From Atrina japonica (taxonomy: Eukaryota; Mollusca; Bivalvia; Pterioida; Pinnidae): a stretch of 64,000 nucleotides of DNA. Where the stretch lies: assembly GCA_030159075.1 (NCBI GenBank), contig BROG01000028.1, positions 783,501 through 847,500 on the forward strand, in the 5' to 3' direction. How positions within the stretch are numbered: the first letter of the stretch is position 1; every line of letters begins with the position of its first letter. Below are positions 12,211-26,300 of this stretch, one piece after another. Position numbers and translations under genes: made by a program. The notes beneath the pieces were generated by a model. It was given only the letters and a program-made list of their open reading frames with translations. It was not told the origin of the DNA and made no database searches.

Positions 12211-13386
12211 CAAGAGGCCCAAAGGGCCTTAGCGGTCACCTGGGAACAATTTCCTGTCATGTTTGGTTGGTTAAAATTAGTCCACTGGTTCTTGAGAAGT
12301 CGAAAATGTCTTACATTTGACAAAAAAAAGAAAAAAAGTCTGTGAACTTGACCTTTAATCCCATGACTTTGAAATTTTGTCAATATGATCCTTAGATAAT
12401 TCCTAGCAATTTTCTGATATATCTTTGTATACAAAATTCAATCAGTTTTTTAATTATTAAGCCATTTGTATACAACTGTACCCTGTGTTATTCAAGAGCC
12501 CTCTTGTGGATCATTTATTGACAGAATCCATTTTCAAAACATCAAAAATCCAATTAAAGGGAGATAAATCCCATAAGCCAGGACCTGACAATTTCCGCCT
12601 TGTTAACTTTTTTGTAGATCTTTGCATGCTGATCATTTTTGCTTCTTTCATTTTTACTCTAGCTATTATTCTTTTCAAGATAAATGTTAATAAACATCCA
12701 AAAACATGAAAAATCAATTTAAAAGGGGAATTAACTCTCATAAACTTGACAATTTCGGCTTTACATGATTACACTTTCTGTCAAGTTTGGTTCAAATTAG
12801 CCCAATGGTTCTTGAAAAGTAGTCAAAAATGTCTAAAATTTTACAAAAAAAACTTACATTTTCCATTTATTTAGGTGCCTGTGACCTTGCCCTTTGACTC
12901 CATGAACTTGAAATTTAGTCAAAACGATCCTTAGATAATTCGTAACAACTTTCTCATATATATATTTGTATACAAAAAGTCAGTCAGTTTTGAGTTATTA
13001 AGCAATTTGTAATACAATTGTTCCCTATGTTACTGAAGCGCCCCTTAGTGGGAAGATTTCATTTTCGCTTTCAGACTTTGTAGATATTGACTTAACAATC
13101 ATGCATACAAAATTTGAAAGTCATCTGATCATTGGTTCATGAGAAGATTTTTAAAAATGTACCAAGTTTTGGTCCTTTTTGGCCCCTTTTGAGGCCCCTA
13201 TGGGTTCTAGCCCCTTTTCATTCGCAAACTTTATGCGGCTTAACATCGGGATGCTATATACCAAGTTTGGTTAAAACTGACCCACTGGTTCTTGAGAAGA
13301 AGTCGAAAATGTGTAAATTTAACCGACGGACGACAGACGAAAGACGATCGCAATAGGTCACCCCGAGACTTCGGTTCAGGTGACCT
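12211..13386 (+). repeat. Dispersed repeat with AGGTCACC / GGTGACCT ends
   Basis: It begins CAAGAGGCCCAAAGGGCCTT then GGTCACCTG, and ends with AGGTCACC, a short GA/TTC stem, and GGTGACCT, which forms a hairpin. Internal phrases (CCACTGGTTCTTGAGAAG, TTTGTATACAAA, GCCCCCTAGTGG-like) recur in copies at 28028-28590, 57317-57870 (minus) and 63835-64000 (minus). No protein is encoded. It is a non-autonomous element; the class is uncertain. Confidence 0.75.
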
Positions 13387-13624
13387 AATAATGCTGCTGT
13401 CAACATGATGCTGACACAGATAACACCAGTCTCTCTACGTATAATCATAGTAGCTACTCAGATGTCCCCCCCAGATGGTGCGAGAGTGGTCACACAGTAA
13501 AATAACAGTCGCTTCCATTTTCATTTCAAATGTAAAGTTATCTGTTCGATGGCGGTTGTTGAGATGTCTGTACCAATTATGATGAGGATTCATTCACGTA
13601 TTTCATTCTTTTTTTTACTGTGGA

Positions 13625-13774
13625 CTCACAGTGGGTGTGAGCAGTCATCAGTGGATGGTTACTCCTCCATGGCACCTGATCCAACCTCTTGATTTCAAGA
13701 GGTCTGTGTTTGTCCATTTTTACCAAATTTGTACCTATATCCTGGACATCCTAGTGATTTATACCTTGGTATCT

Positions 13775-13782
<8 letters not shown>
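13625..13782 (+). mobile_element. Penelope-like 3' tail, copy D
   Basis: It carries the shared CTCCATGGCACCTGATCC and TTTGTCCATTTTTACCAAA sequence in the same orientation as copy B, and like B it abuts (TA)n. Confidence 0.65.

Positions 13783-13859
<77 letters not shown>
13782..13859. repeat. (TA)n microsatellite
   Basis: About 78 bp, attached to the end of tail D. Confidence 0.97.
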
Positions 13860-13862
<3 letters not shown>

Positions 13863-14094
13863 ATACAATTTCCATTACTGTCACCACGATTTTTTGATTT
13901 TTTTAAAGCTTCTGTATTTGTTTCATTTTAAAATAAATGGAAATGGGCAACGGCAAGTGTGACATGAAAAATAAACCGTAAAAATTTATGAACCATGCAA
14001 TTGAAAACAGAAAATTTAAATATTATTATCAAATAAAAAAATAAACCGATATATTTTTTATTTTATAATATAAGTTTTACAAAAACTTATTTAA

Positions 14095-14620
14095 AATATA
14101 AAAATCACAGATACCCAAGTATTAATCACAAGAAGGTTCATGGGACAAAATACAAATCGGGTGAAAATTGGATAAACAGAGGTATCTGGAAATCTAGAGG
14201 TAAAATAAGGTGTCATGGAAGAGTAAGTATCCTCTGTCACCAGTTTCTCCCACCGTGAGTCCAGTTTGATTCAAATGAAATAAAAATAATTGCAGAGATA
14301 ATTCTCGTCGATTCAACAATATCGAAAAAAATTAATTCAAGATTTCACTCTGTGAACTACTGTACTTGCAAATGAGGTTATTATACCGACTGTAAAATTT
14401 GCAAAATGTTGACATTAAACACGATTCCTGATATCATTGTGACAAATTATCAGTAAGTAGATTGTTTCTGTATATGAAATATTTATATTATGTTGAACAC
14501 AATCTAGCATATCAGATCATCTGCGAGACATAAAAACCATATGCAGGCAAAAAGGGATATTACTACTTAAATGTGGAAAGTTAACAATAGAAAAACGAAA
14601 TCATCACATATGTCATTTAG
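14095..14620 (-). mobile_element. Penelope-like tail, copy E
   Basis: The order matches copy A: shared 3' segment (GTCATGGAAGAGTAAGTATC), then TTATACCGACTGTAAAATTT, ending GGGATATTACTACTTAAATG. The reading frame is destroyed by changes. With D it forms a pair in opposite orientation flanking (TA)n. Confidence 0.65.
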
Positions 14621-16043
<1,423 letters not shown>

Positions 16044-16593
16044 ACTAACTAACACCTATTGATGGCACTTTTTTTTTAAATCATCCAGCCACAGACTGTC
16101 AAAGCAATCATCATTTTTCTGAAGGAAATGTCTTCACAGAGTAGACTACAGTCGGTAGAGTGTAAATGCAAATAATCATTTTGAATGTTTCTAATTATGA
16201 TTAACATGATTGAGATAGGGCTTGTTCTGCTACACTATGCTCCATCCAATCTTAATCATATAGAAATGCCAAAATAACATCTAACCTATACTTATTGTCC
16301 GATTCACATAAGATGGGCTGAGTAACCTTTTGATTATCATACAGATGATTCTACTCACTTTTCAGTTATGACAAGCTGCACAAAAAAAGCATTTTATTCC
16401 TCACTGGATAATCTCTTATGTATTGTGACAAGTAGGACTGATTTCTCTGGTCAGTGTTATTTTAATGTTTAATATGCTTTATTACTTAAAATTTAGACTC
16501 TTAAAAGGTCAAGAAAGGGTTCAAAAGACTCCATCTTACCAGGTTCTTTGGATTTTACTGAAAATAAATCAAAAACATAACTATCACAGTAGA

Positions 16594-16920
16594 TAATGCT
16601 TTACTTTTACCATGGCTTACAACTCTAGTTCTCATATTACACCTTTACTATATAGTGACAATGCTTTACTTTTACCATGGCTTACAACTCTGGTTCTCAT
16701 ATTACACCTTTACTATATAGTGACAATGCTTTACTTTTACCATGGCTTACAACACTGGTTCTCATATTACACCTTTACTATATAGTGACAATGCTTTACT
16801 TTTACCATGGCTTACAACTCTGGTTCTCATATAACACCTTCACTATATAGTGACAATGCTTTACTTTTACCATGGCTTACAACTCTGGTTCTCATATTAC
16901 ACCTTTACTATATAGCGATA
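16594..16920. repeat. 65-bp tandem repeat, 5 copies
   Basis: The unit starts AATGCTTTACTTTTACCATG and contains CTCATATTACACCTTTACTA. There are four close copies and a fifth that merges into a decayed one up to about 16975. It lies 280-600 bp downstream of the ATAD3 stop and could be within its 3' UTR. Confidence 0.95.
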
Positions 16921-17198
16921 ATGATTATGGTTAACAACTGTGATTTTCATATTTCATCTTTACAATATTGTGACAATACTACACACAACATTTTCTGTCA
17001 CTTGAGTTTTCTCTGCTCTGGTTTTTCTGGTTCGGAAGCATAAAAACCTGACATCTGCTTTACGCTACACAGTATTCGGTTTAAAATCCTATACGTCCCA
17101 CTGTTCCTTGCAGCTGACCACAACACAAAAACTGATCACAAATTATACATATCACTGATTTGTAATTAATTAAAAAACTGTCTAAATGTCTGGATTGG

Positions 17199-17399
17199 TT
17201 AACTAGGTTTTGGTTTTGATGATATTGTTGGTCCCTCATCTTTTGCAGACATATAAGATTTACCAATCTCACTTTCTTCCTTTACGCCTTGCTCGAGCTG
17301 CCATAACACTTTCTTTGAATGCTGTTGAACGGCATCGTTAACCCTTTCATCAATCATGTCAACTGTCAGGATGCCATCAGCAGATGCATAAGCCATAGC
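17199..17399 (-). CDS. ATAD3: ATAD3 exon 15 (residues 540-605, stop)
   Basis: The terminal coding exon starts at a TTTGATAG acceptor and reads [20 protein letters not shown], then [20 protein letters not shown], ending after a lysine/proline-rich tail with TAG at 17199-17201. This matches the C-terminal lid of ATAD3. No AATAAA lies in the first 600 nt downstream on this strand; the first candidates lie near 16.4-16.5 kb. Confidence 0.95.
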   Translation of the reverse strand, partial: AMAYASADGILTVDMIDERVNDAVQQHSKKVLWQLEQGVKEESEIGKSYMSAKDEGPTISSKPKPS

Positions 17400-20300
17400 C
17401 TATCAAACAGTTGAAATAAATTGTTTAAGAAATATTTATAACCCAAAGAGCTAAGTAATTCATTTGTTTATATATCAATATAAAGCAACTCTATCTATTC
17501 AGGGAAATGCCCATAACTCTACCCAGCCCTGTTGCCTCATTTAGACTCAACCAAGTTGATAGATAGAATAGTCTACTGTCATGTCTTGAGAGCAAGTTAA
17601 AATTACAAATAAAATCTTTGTAAAAGTTTGATTTCAAATCATACACTCCCGAACTGTGACAGTGGACTTAACCATTCTTTGAAATAGTTGAGACCAAATG
17701 AGGCTTCGGGGTCTGACAAGTTAATAAATTGGCATTTTTAAGAGTGTAGATGAATCAACACATTTACCCTATCTATAAAACCATTATAAAGTGAATGGGG
17801 AGAAGTTGCAAATCATTAACTAAAACTTCAACTGTGCTTTGCCTCACCTTCCATGAACTTGATTAACCTGACATTTTCGAGTGGAGGGTCAGTAACAATT
17901 CTAATAACTAATATTAGCCTCATCTAATGTTATGACTTACCTGCCAGGCAACTCCTAACTTCGATATTTCTCTACCAGATAAGCCTTTTGTTCTAGCTGC
18001 TATTTCAGAACACTTTGCACTATAGTCAAACTCAGCAACTTTCAAACGTCTGTGCAAAAAGAGAAAGTAAATTCTGATGAGTCAGTAAACTAGAATATTA
18101 TACCTCATTAATAAAACACAATCAGGGATTGGTTGAGAGCTGTCACGTGTCAGGGAGACTACACTTTATGTCTCGCTCGCATGCGTCATGTCTCCCTAAT
18201 GCGAAAACCCTTGCAGCTTATTCGACAGTCTTTATTGATTCTGTATTTCGGTATAATAAACAATTTATTGCCCTGGTTGTAGGGAGACATGAGAATTTGT
18301 TTACCCAAGGAAGTCATATTCCCCTCAGACTTCGCCCTCGGAAAATATTACTTTCCTTGGGTAAACAAATCCTCATCTCTCTGTACAACCAGGGCAATAA
18401 ATGTATAATGTAAAAATGAAGAAGTAACAATGGATCATTGAAATTACAAGTCCATTAGAATACAACAGAGTGGATATGAAACAAGATGTCAAGCTCTGTG
18501 AAATCTTTCTTTTTCCTGATGAAAAAAATTAAAAGTATCACTGTACATAGTTTGTACAAACAATTGACATTCAAATTCAACTACTTTTCAACGATAATGA
18601 TTTTGCATAATCAAAACAGAATTTTGCACAGTGCGTGTGGTAAATTTGAATAGGTTGAATGATCCAGTGTATCCATCATAAAAGAATGAGCAAAATCACT
18701 TGTTTTAATATTGTTTGTAATATTTTTGTCCATTATCATGCTGCTTTAAAAATATCGCATATAATGCTTCTCCAAGAAGAACAGTTCAATGGTATTCTCT
18801 AAAACTGAAGAACTTTTAACATACTTTTTCTCAAGAATTTAAAGAATTTTCAAGGCCAACACCAACCATAAAATAAGTGTACAGTACATGGGTGATGACA
18901 TTTAAAAGAAAATGATCACAGAATGTTGGCCATAATGTGTCTTTAAGGGTGAATGACTTTGGCCATAATGTGTCTTTAAGGGTGAATGACTTTTGGCCAT
19001 AATGTGTCTTTAGGGGTGAATGACTTTGGCCATAATGTGTCTTTAAGGGTGAATGACTTTGGCCATAATGTGTCTTTAAGGGTGAATGACTTTGACCATA
19101 ATGTGTCTTTAAGGGTGAATGACTTTGGCCATAATGTGTCTTTAAGGGTGAATGACTTTTGGCCATAATGTGTCTTTAGGGGTGAATGACTTTGGCCATA
19201 ATGTGTCTTTAAGGGTGAATGACTTTGGCCATAATGTGTCTTTAAGGGTGAATGACTTTGGCCATAATGTGTCTTTAGGGGTGAATGACTTTGGCCATAA
19301 TGTGTCTTTAAGGGTGAATGACTTTGGCCATAATGTGTCTTTAAGGGTGAATGACTTTGGCCATAATGTGTCTTTAAGGGTGAATGACTTTGGCCATAAT
19401 GTGCCTTTAAGGGTGAATGACTTTGGCCATAATGTGTCTTTAGGGGTGAATGACTTTGACCATAATGTGTCTTTAAGGGTGAATGACTTTGGCCATAATG
19501 TGTCTTTAAGGGTGAATGACTTTGGCCATAATGTGTCTTTAAGGGTGAATGAATTTGGCCATAATGTGTCTTTAGGGGTGAATGACTTTGGCCATAATTT
19601 GTCTTTAGGGGTGAATGACTTTGGCCATAATGTGCCTTTAAGGTTGAATGACTTATATATTATCTTACCCTTTGCCTTGTGTTGCTGGGTTGAGAATGTA
19701 AATATCAAAATATTGCCGTACAAGACGTTCTCTCTCCTCAAGAACTGGAACATCAAATTCTACCATTTCATCAATTCTGTCATTTATGGCCCAGTCGAAT
19801 TGCTCCGGCTGGTTGCTGGCTAAAACTAACATAAATCTACAAGACACAATATATTTCCTGTAAACAAATCATCCTTTATTTACATGATAAAAGAAACAAT
19901 ATTTTGACATCACAACTCTGCAGACAACAAAATTACCTTTTTATATTTATCCGTAACATTATTCTCAACAAATTTTCAATGTAAACAGTTGGCAGCAAAT
20001 TTTTTATGTTGAAGAAGAAAACCGAAACTACAATGCAGTACTCAGAAAAAAGACCATTTGCAGGGGTAAAATTTAGTAATTCTGTCTAACTAGTCAGTTG
20101 AACTATTTGGAAACAACTTTTTATTAGTCCTGTGACAAATTCACTAGTCCCAAAGAGATACAACCAATTACCAAATTGGCAAATTTTAACAGAATCAGTA
20201 CCAGAATTATCACATTGGAAATGTTAGTAAGTTATTCATTTTTGTGGTTTTACATTTTCGATGATCTTGCCGCACTTCAACTTATGTCAGATGATACCAG

Positions 20301-23300
20301 CATGTTGTTAACTAATACAAAACGTATATCCAATGTATGCCAGCACACTCTTGTGATAAAGACAGTTTATCAGTGATCACCTCTCTATGACAATGTTAAA
20401 AATCAATCACATGTTCTCACAAATAAGCACTTTCATCTCCATGGTTTCAGAAACAAACATCATGTACATCTTAGTAATGATCAGTTCAAACTGGTCTGAC
20501 TGACTAAACACACCCGAGGGACCCATATTTCAAATTGACCCTGTTTTTTCTGGGCAAATCACAATAATAACTCAAGTCTGAAAATTTTTACCTCAGAATC
20601 TCTCCCAGAAATCATTGGATAACAAAGTAAAGAAAATATCCTTAACACTTACAAAGACTGACAATACACAGAGCATACCATTTCAGATACTAAGGGATGA
20701 AAGGGTCCAGCTTCATGACCCCATACCCTGTACTTACTTGTTTGATTGTTCTCCTGTTCTGTATAAAAATGCATTTAATGTAGCTCTAAGGTCCTCGCTT
20801 ATCATCTCCTGTGTTAAAGTAATGATAATCTCGTTACAAAGTATGAAACAGAATGTTTAGGTGAATTTGAAAGTAATCTCCATAAACTAAAAATTATCTC
20901 CTTTTTAATCAATGAATCTTTCTTGTTCTTTCCCAACCACTTATAAAAACATTCACAAATATCTTCTATTTTTGTTTGTTTAATGGCTTATGTTTTTTAA
21001 ATGTTATACAGTGTTCCAGCCAGGATTTGAAAAGGGCAGGGTGCTGATTTTAAAGAAGGCCCTTTTTGAATGTAAATCAACTTTAAAAAGGACACATTGT
21101 GCAGGTAAATCAACTGGCGCTTTTTGCGTGTTATTGTGTTATAAAAAGACACTAGTACAATGTATAAAAATGACCATGGGTCATTTACTGTGTGTATCAC
21201 AGTAATAATACATGTATAAAATGCTAGTACAGATATTATTCTTAACAAGAGATCCCAGAGGGATCTTGGCGCCACCATGGAATGTTCTATGTCTGATCTA
21301 TGACAGACTGTTTTTTCTCTTATTTTGTGTCTCAACATTGAATTTGAACTTAAATCCATATTTCTGTGAAATACATTTTTCACAATATTATAGCAAAACT
21401 GAACTTGAAGTGAACATACTACATTTCAGAGAAAATGGAATTCAACATGGCTGACAAGTGTCAGATCTTGGATTTTGATTTCTCTGAAAATGTAATCTGC
21501 ACATCTAGACCTCAGGGGGAACCCTCCATAATCAATTTCGAAAAGATTCCTTCAGTACATTCTGAGAAATACATATACATGTCAAAATCCAAGATGGCCA
21601 CCTGTCGGCCATGTTGGAATTCAATCTCTCTGAAAAAGTCATGCACAACTAGACTTGTGTGTGCCATTGACAAACTTTCAGCCAATACAACCATGATAAA
21701 GAAGATGTCTTGCTCAACAAACTGTAAAATTTAAATCTACTTGCATAGTTTACAAAGTTTACAAAGTTTAAGTGAAAAAATGGTGTTATGACTCTTTTAC
21801 CAGTACATTGTATAGAGTTGTGAAGTAAAGCTTTTTAACATTTTGTGATCTGTGTATATGATGACTGGTTATATATTAATTTTGATTGGAAATAACTTTT
21901 ATGATTTTGGTTGATCACGTATTGTCTTTCAAATATTTTATGAGTACAGTAGAACCCACTGATATAGAACTCTCTTACATAGAAATCTTGCTTTATTTGA
22001 AATGATTTCCCTGTCCAAATTTTCTATTACCGTTAAAACTTGGTTGTTTTGAAATTCCTGTTTATTTGAAAGAAAAATTCACCCCCCTTGACTTCAATTT
22101 ATCCAACTTGGACTGTATAAGGTATTATATTCACAGGTTTTAATTTTCTAGTATTTTCTTTGACCTAGAATATAGCAAAATTAAATCCATCATGAAAAAA
22201 ATGCTACTATATTGAAATTAAATAATAACTGACCTTGCTTCTTTTTCTTAGAAAAGCGTCTGCTTCATCAACAAATAATAATACACTGTAAAAGAATAGA
22301 AATCCTGTCACACATTTCAGTTCTGTGTCAACAAATTAGAAATCCTGTCACTCATTTCAGTTCTGTGTCAACAAATGTTTTATGGAGAATTTACTGATAT
22401 ACTTGAAACTTTATAAATAGATGTAACCCAGACATTTTCATAGTTTTGGGAGTAGAAGATAAGCCATCATACTATGTAAGGTAACCAGCCTACAGGTTTC
22501 AGTGGATTTAGTTTGTAGATAGAAATGAGCCATTTTCTCAAATAGAAAAGAAAGTAGGCAACAACTGGCATTGTTTTTCATGAAAATAGCCACCAAAATT
22601 TGTCCACTGTTGGAATCTATTAAGAGATCTGGGCCTGGCCTCACTAAACCTGAGAGTTTACTCAAGTCTGAGAATATTCTTAAATTGGTCTGCTGACCTT
22701 ATCAGATTTCAGGATTAGACAACGGTCAATGTTTTATAGTGCCATATCCAGGCAAGCCTATAAATATGAAATCTGAAAGACCCCAAAAATGTGAAATCAA
22801 ATTGTTTGGCCCTCATTAGCAAACAATTTTGTATCATTTTTTCTGTCTAATAAATCTGAAATTTAGCACCTCATAACAATACAATATACACCCCCACCCC
22901 CAATTCAACCTGACCAAAACTAATCCTCTTAACTACAGCATTGAAAACAAATTAACTTATCAACCCCTAAGTCACATATAGACTCATCCAAATCAAACTA
23001 AACTACTTCAAATTAAGAAAAATATTTCTGAAAGAAAGGCAGGGTTAAATGATAAAAAAGATACATTTACCATATATGCATAAGACAGTTAAGTTAGGCT
23101 TACCACTTCTTTGAACATTTCAATTTCTCATCACAATTTACATGTACAATTTACATGCATTAATAAACTTATCAGTAAAATGTATCAGTGTTACAGATGT
23201 TCTAATGTATATATTGATATGATAAACCAAACATAGCCTATAGTTATAAGTACAAAAAAATACAATTTATCTTTGATAAATTTGAACTTATCATTTAGGG

Positions 23301-26300
23301 CAATAAATATATTATTCTTAAGACAATGTCACATTTTAAAAATAATTTTAATCATCAGAAGCCTAACTTACCAAAAAAAATTACATTAAAGTACTGTATA
23401 AGTTTAACTGACAATTTCCTAGTTGCAGACAAACTTTATTTACGAAACGTCAAAAGTGAAACTGGTACTGAGGATTACATGTGTGTAAATATATCCTTGT
23501 TGTTTACACGCAAAATGTCACCCCACTGGGACTTGTTTCTTATAGAGAGATAGCAAAACCTGTCCCTTTATATTCATATGCAAACTTTTCCACTTCCAAC
23601 GTCTTCAACATGTTTTTGTTTATTACTTTTGTTGTATTACAATATCCAATACGTTGGACAGTTTTGACATCCATGACAGTATCGCTTGAAGTTAAAATGC
23701 TTACAACTGGTTGAATTGATATCAGGAACCAATGAAATTGTGTCTTACAGTTTGCATATTTTAGTACATTGTAAAAATAAGAACATGCTTTAAACAAAAT
23801 GAAAATGCATACTTTTTATATTTTAAATGGGTTTTAGGAATAAAAAAGTACCTGTGACAGATAATGTCTAAAAACAATACTGACAACAGTTTTCATATAC
23901 TATTTACTGAAAAAGTATTCTAAGTATAAAATGATGTCCAATTTAATCCGTTTCTTCTAAGTAGCTCTTCTGCAATATTGTTTATACTTTATGGCGGAAG
24001 GATACAATGTAGATCATTTTCTATTTACTGATACCAGAATCTAAATTTAGCACTGCCGAGAATCTGTATCCATCGATAGATGTTAATTACGTAGTGTTGA
24101 AAGAAGTACAGACACACAAAAATTGTATTCAAAAGGCAGGATTAAGTAGAATTATTTTGTATTTTATTAAAAGATTATTCAAACTTCACTGAATTCATTT
24201 TCAACAAAATACTTTGCTCTTCTGTAAAAATTCAATTCAAATATCGGATTATATTTCCTTGCGTAGATCTATGAGGAACACTTCACTGCTAACAGGATAG
24301 CCCTCGTTATTACATAACAACCCATAATGAATAGTAGAGTCTACTGTCACAACTCAGGAAGTATTGCATGTAAATTATTGTAAAAGTTTTATAGTAAATC
24401 ATACACTCCTGAATTATGTTGGTAGACCTTACTATTCTTAGAACTAGGTCAGTCCAAATGTGGCTACAGGTATGATGAGTTTAATGCATAGTGGTGCAAG
24501 TTATGTTATAAAATACCAGGCCACAAAATAACAGAAATTGTCGTAACTAATAAAGGAATTACCGTAACCTGCAGGTTAAAATAGCAATAATGAAGACTTA
24601 AAGATGAAATTCATTGAGAACGAAAAGGTGGTTACATGATTTGTATTTGTCGTAACCTCCATGTAACCTGAATGATCACTCCCGTGTTATTCTGTGGTCG
24701 GAATACAAGACTACTCCAGCATGTGATACATAGCATGTGCTAGGGATCATAAGATGTATATGTCATGTATCTGCCAGGAAAGTTTAGTTGGTGTTTTAGA
24801 AGTAATAACAGGTCAACCTGAACTCAAGCAATCTTCCTTGTTTGCCTACATCAATGGCGAAAGTACAAGCCCACGTCAATTTTGTTTTCAGATTAGCATC
24901 AGTGATCGGAAATTATAAGAAAGTTATGGATTCGATCAGAGGATTATTCCACAACTCAAACACACATCCAGGAACAAAACACCTTGTCATAGTTAATTCA
25001 GCCTTGTCTGTCGAAATGTAGTGTCTGACACAAATAATTCCGGATTATTATGGTGACAATTAATACATGAACACCAGATACTGTCGAAATTGAAATTTTC
25101 ACCACTGGTTATTTTTGCCCTTTTACAACAGGAAACATATTCACCTGGTCTTAAATTCGCCCTAAATCACCAGTCTCAAGGATTCCAATATGTCCGTGCC
25201 TCAATTATCTAGCTTGGAAATTTCTCTTCCATTTAGAATTCAACTTCTGAACAAAGGACGAAAATGGTGAAAATTAAACTGCAGTGAAAATTATCAGGTA
25301 TACAGTATTACTACTAGCTGATACGTACCCTCTATTACTAGTTTTGGCCCAATCAAATACTTTGTGCATGGCAGTAACACCATCTCGACCCATTGGGGCC
25401 ACATCTCCCCCCGTCATTATGGCGTAATCCATCCCTGAGTGTTTGGCTAAGCTCTGGAAAATATGTAATCAACAATCTAAAAAATCAATGCATTCAATAT
25501 GAATATTATTTATATAAAAAATCAAAATAACAAAATCATGCTTTACAAAACTAAAACATTTGATAAATTCATCATTTGATTTTCATTTCGAATGGATATA
25601 ATTTAACAAGAGGTTCATGTGCATTACTGCATTTCACAATTAAACAAATAAATTTATGTCTATTAACTTTTCCTAGTGGTTACTCTGATGCCCTGAACTG
25701 CTTTGTGATATGTTAAAAAAAGCTGTACCTTTCATTTTTACTTATTCAACAGATCATAATACTGTCAACTCTGCTTACAGAGGTACCAACGTTTGAAAAT
25801 AAAAATGAGGAAGGTTGTAAGCCGAGTGCAAAAATAAAATTCAATCCTGGTGTCTGTTAACGCCAGGTGCTAAAGTGAAGGAATTGCTTTCTGAGCTTGA
25901 AATATAGAACATAATCTAAACCTATTTTCAACAATTAACAATGAAATTTGTGCTAAAATTTCAAATTAGTCTCCCTGTTCAAATAGTTGTGTTCATGGGT
26001 TCAAAATGACCCTGATTTAATTGGCAAATCTGGTTTTATTTTGGTTTTTGGCTAAATTAAACCATTTTGTTTTGGTACTTATTGTTTTTAGAAGACACCA
26101 ATAGGTTTTGGCGGTTCACATGTGTTGTATAATTGTATATTATCCATGGCCATGCTATGATCATATGGCATCTGTAACACTTGGTCTGGCATTCATGTAA
26201 TGCACCTCGCATGAAATTCACTGTTAACACTTCGTGTGATAAATAGAATCACTTTTTATATCTTTCTTTAAATTTTTTATTCCAATGTTTTTTTTCCTGT

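Noticed and set aside
18831..19823. Long open frames on both strands with an 11-residue repeat ([11 protein letters not shown] / [11 protein letters not shown])
   Set aside because: They are produced by the 33-bp minisatellite, whose period is a multiple of 3. They lie in an ATAD3 intron and are open on both strands, so they are not a gene.
23326..23797. Open frames of 75-85 codons on both strands in intron 10
   Set aside because: Both strands are open by chance in this stretch. There are no motifs and no good splice sites at their limits.
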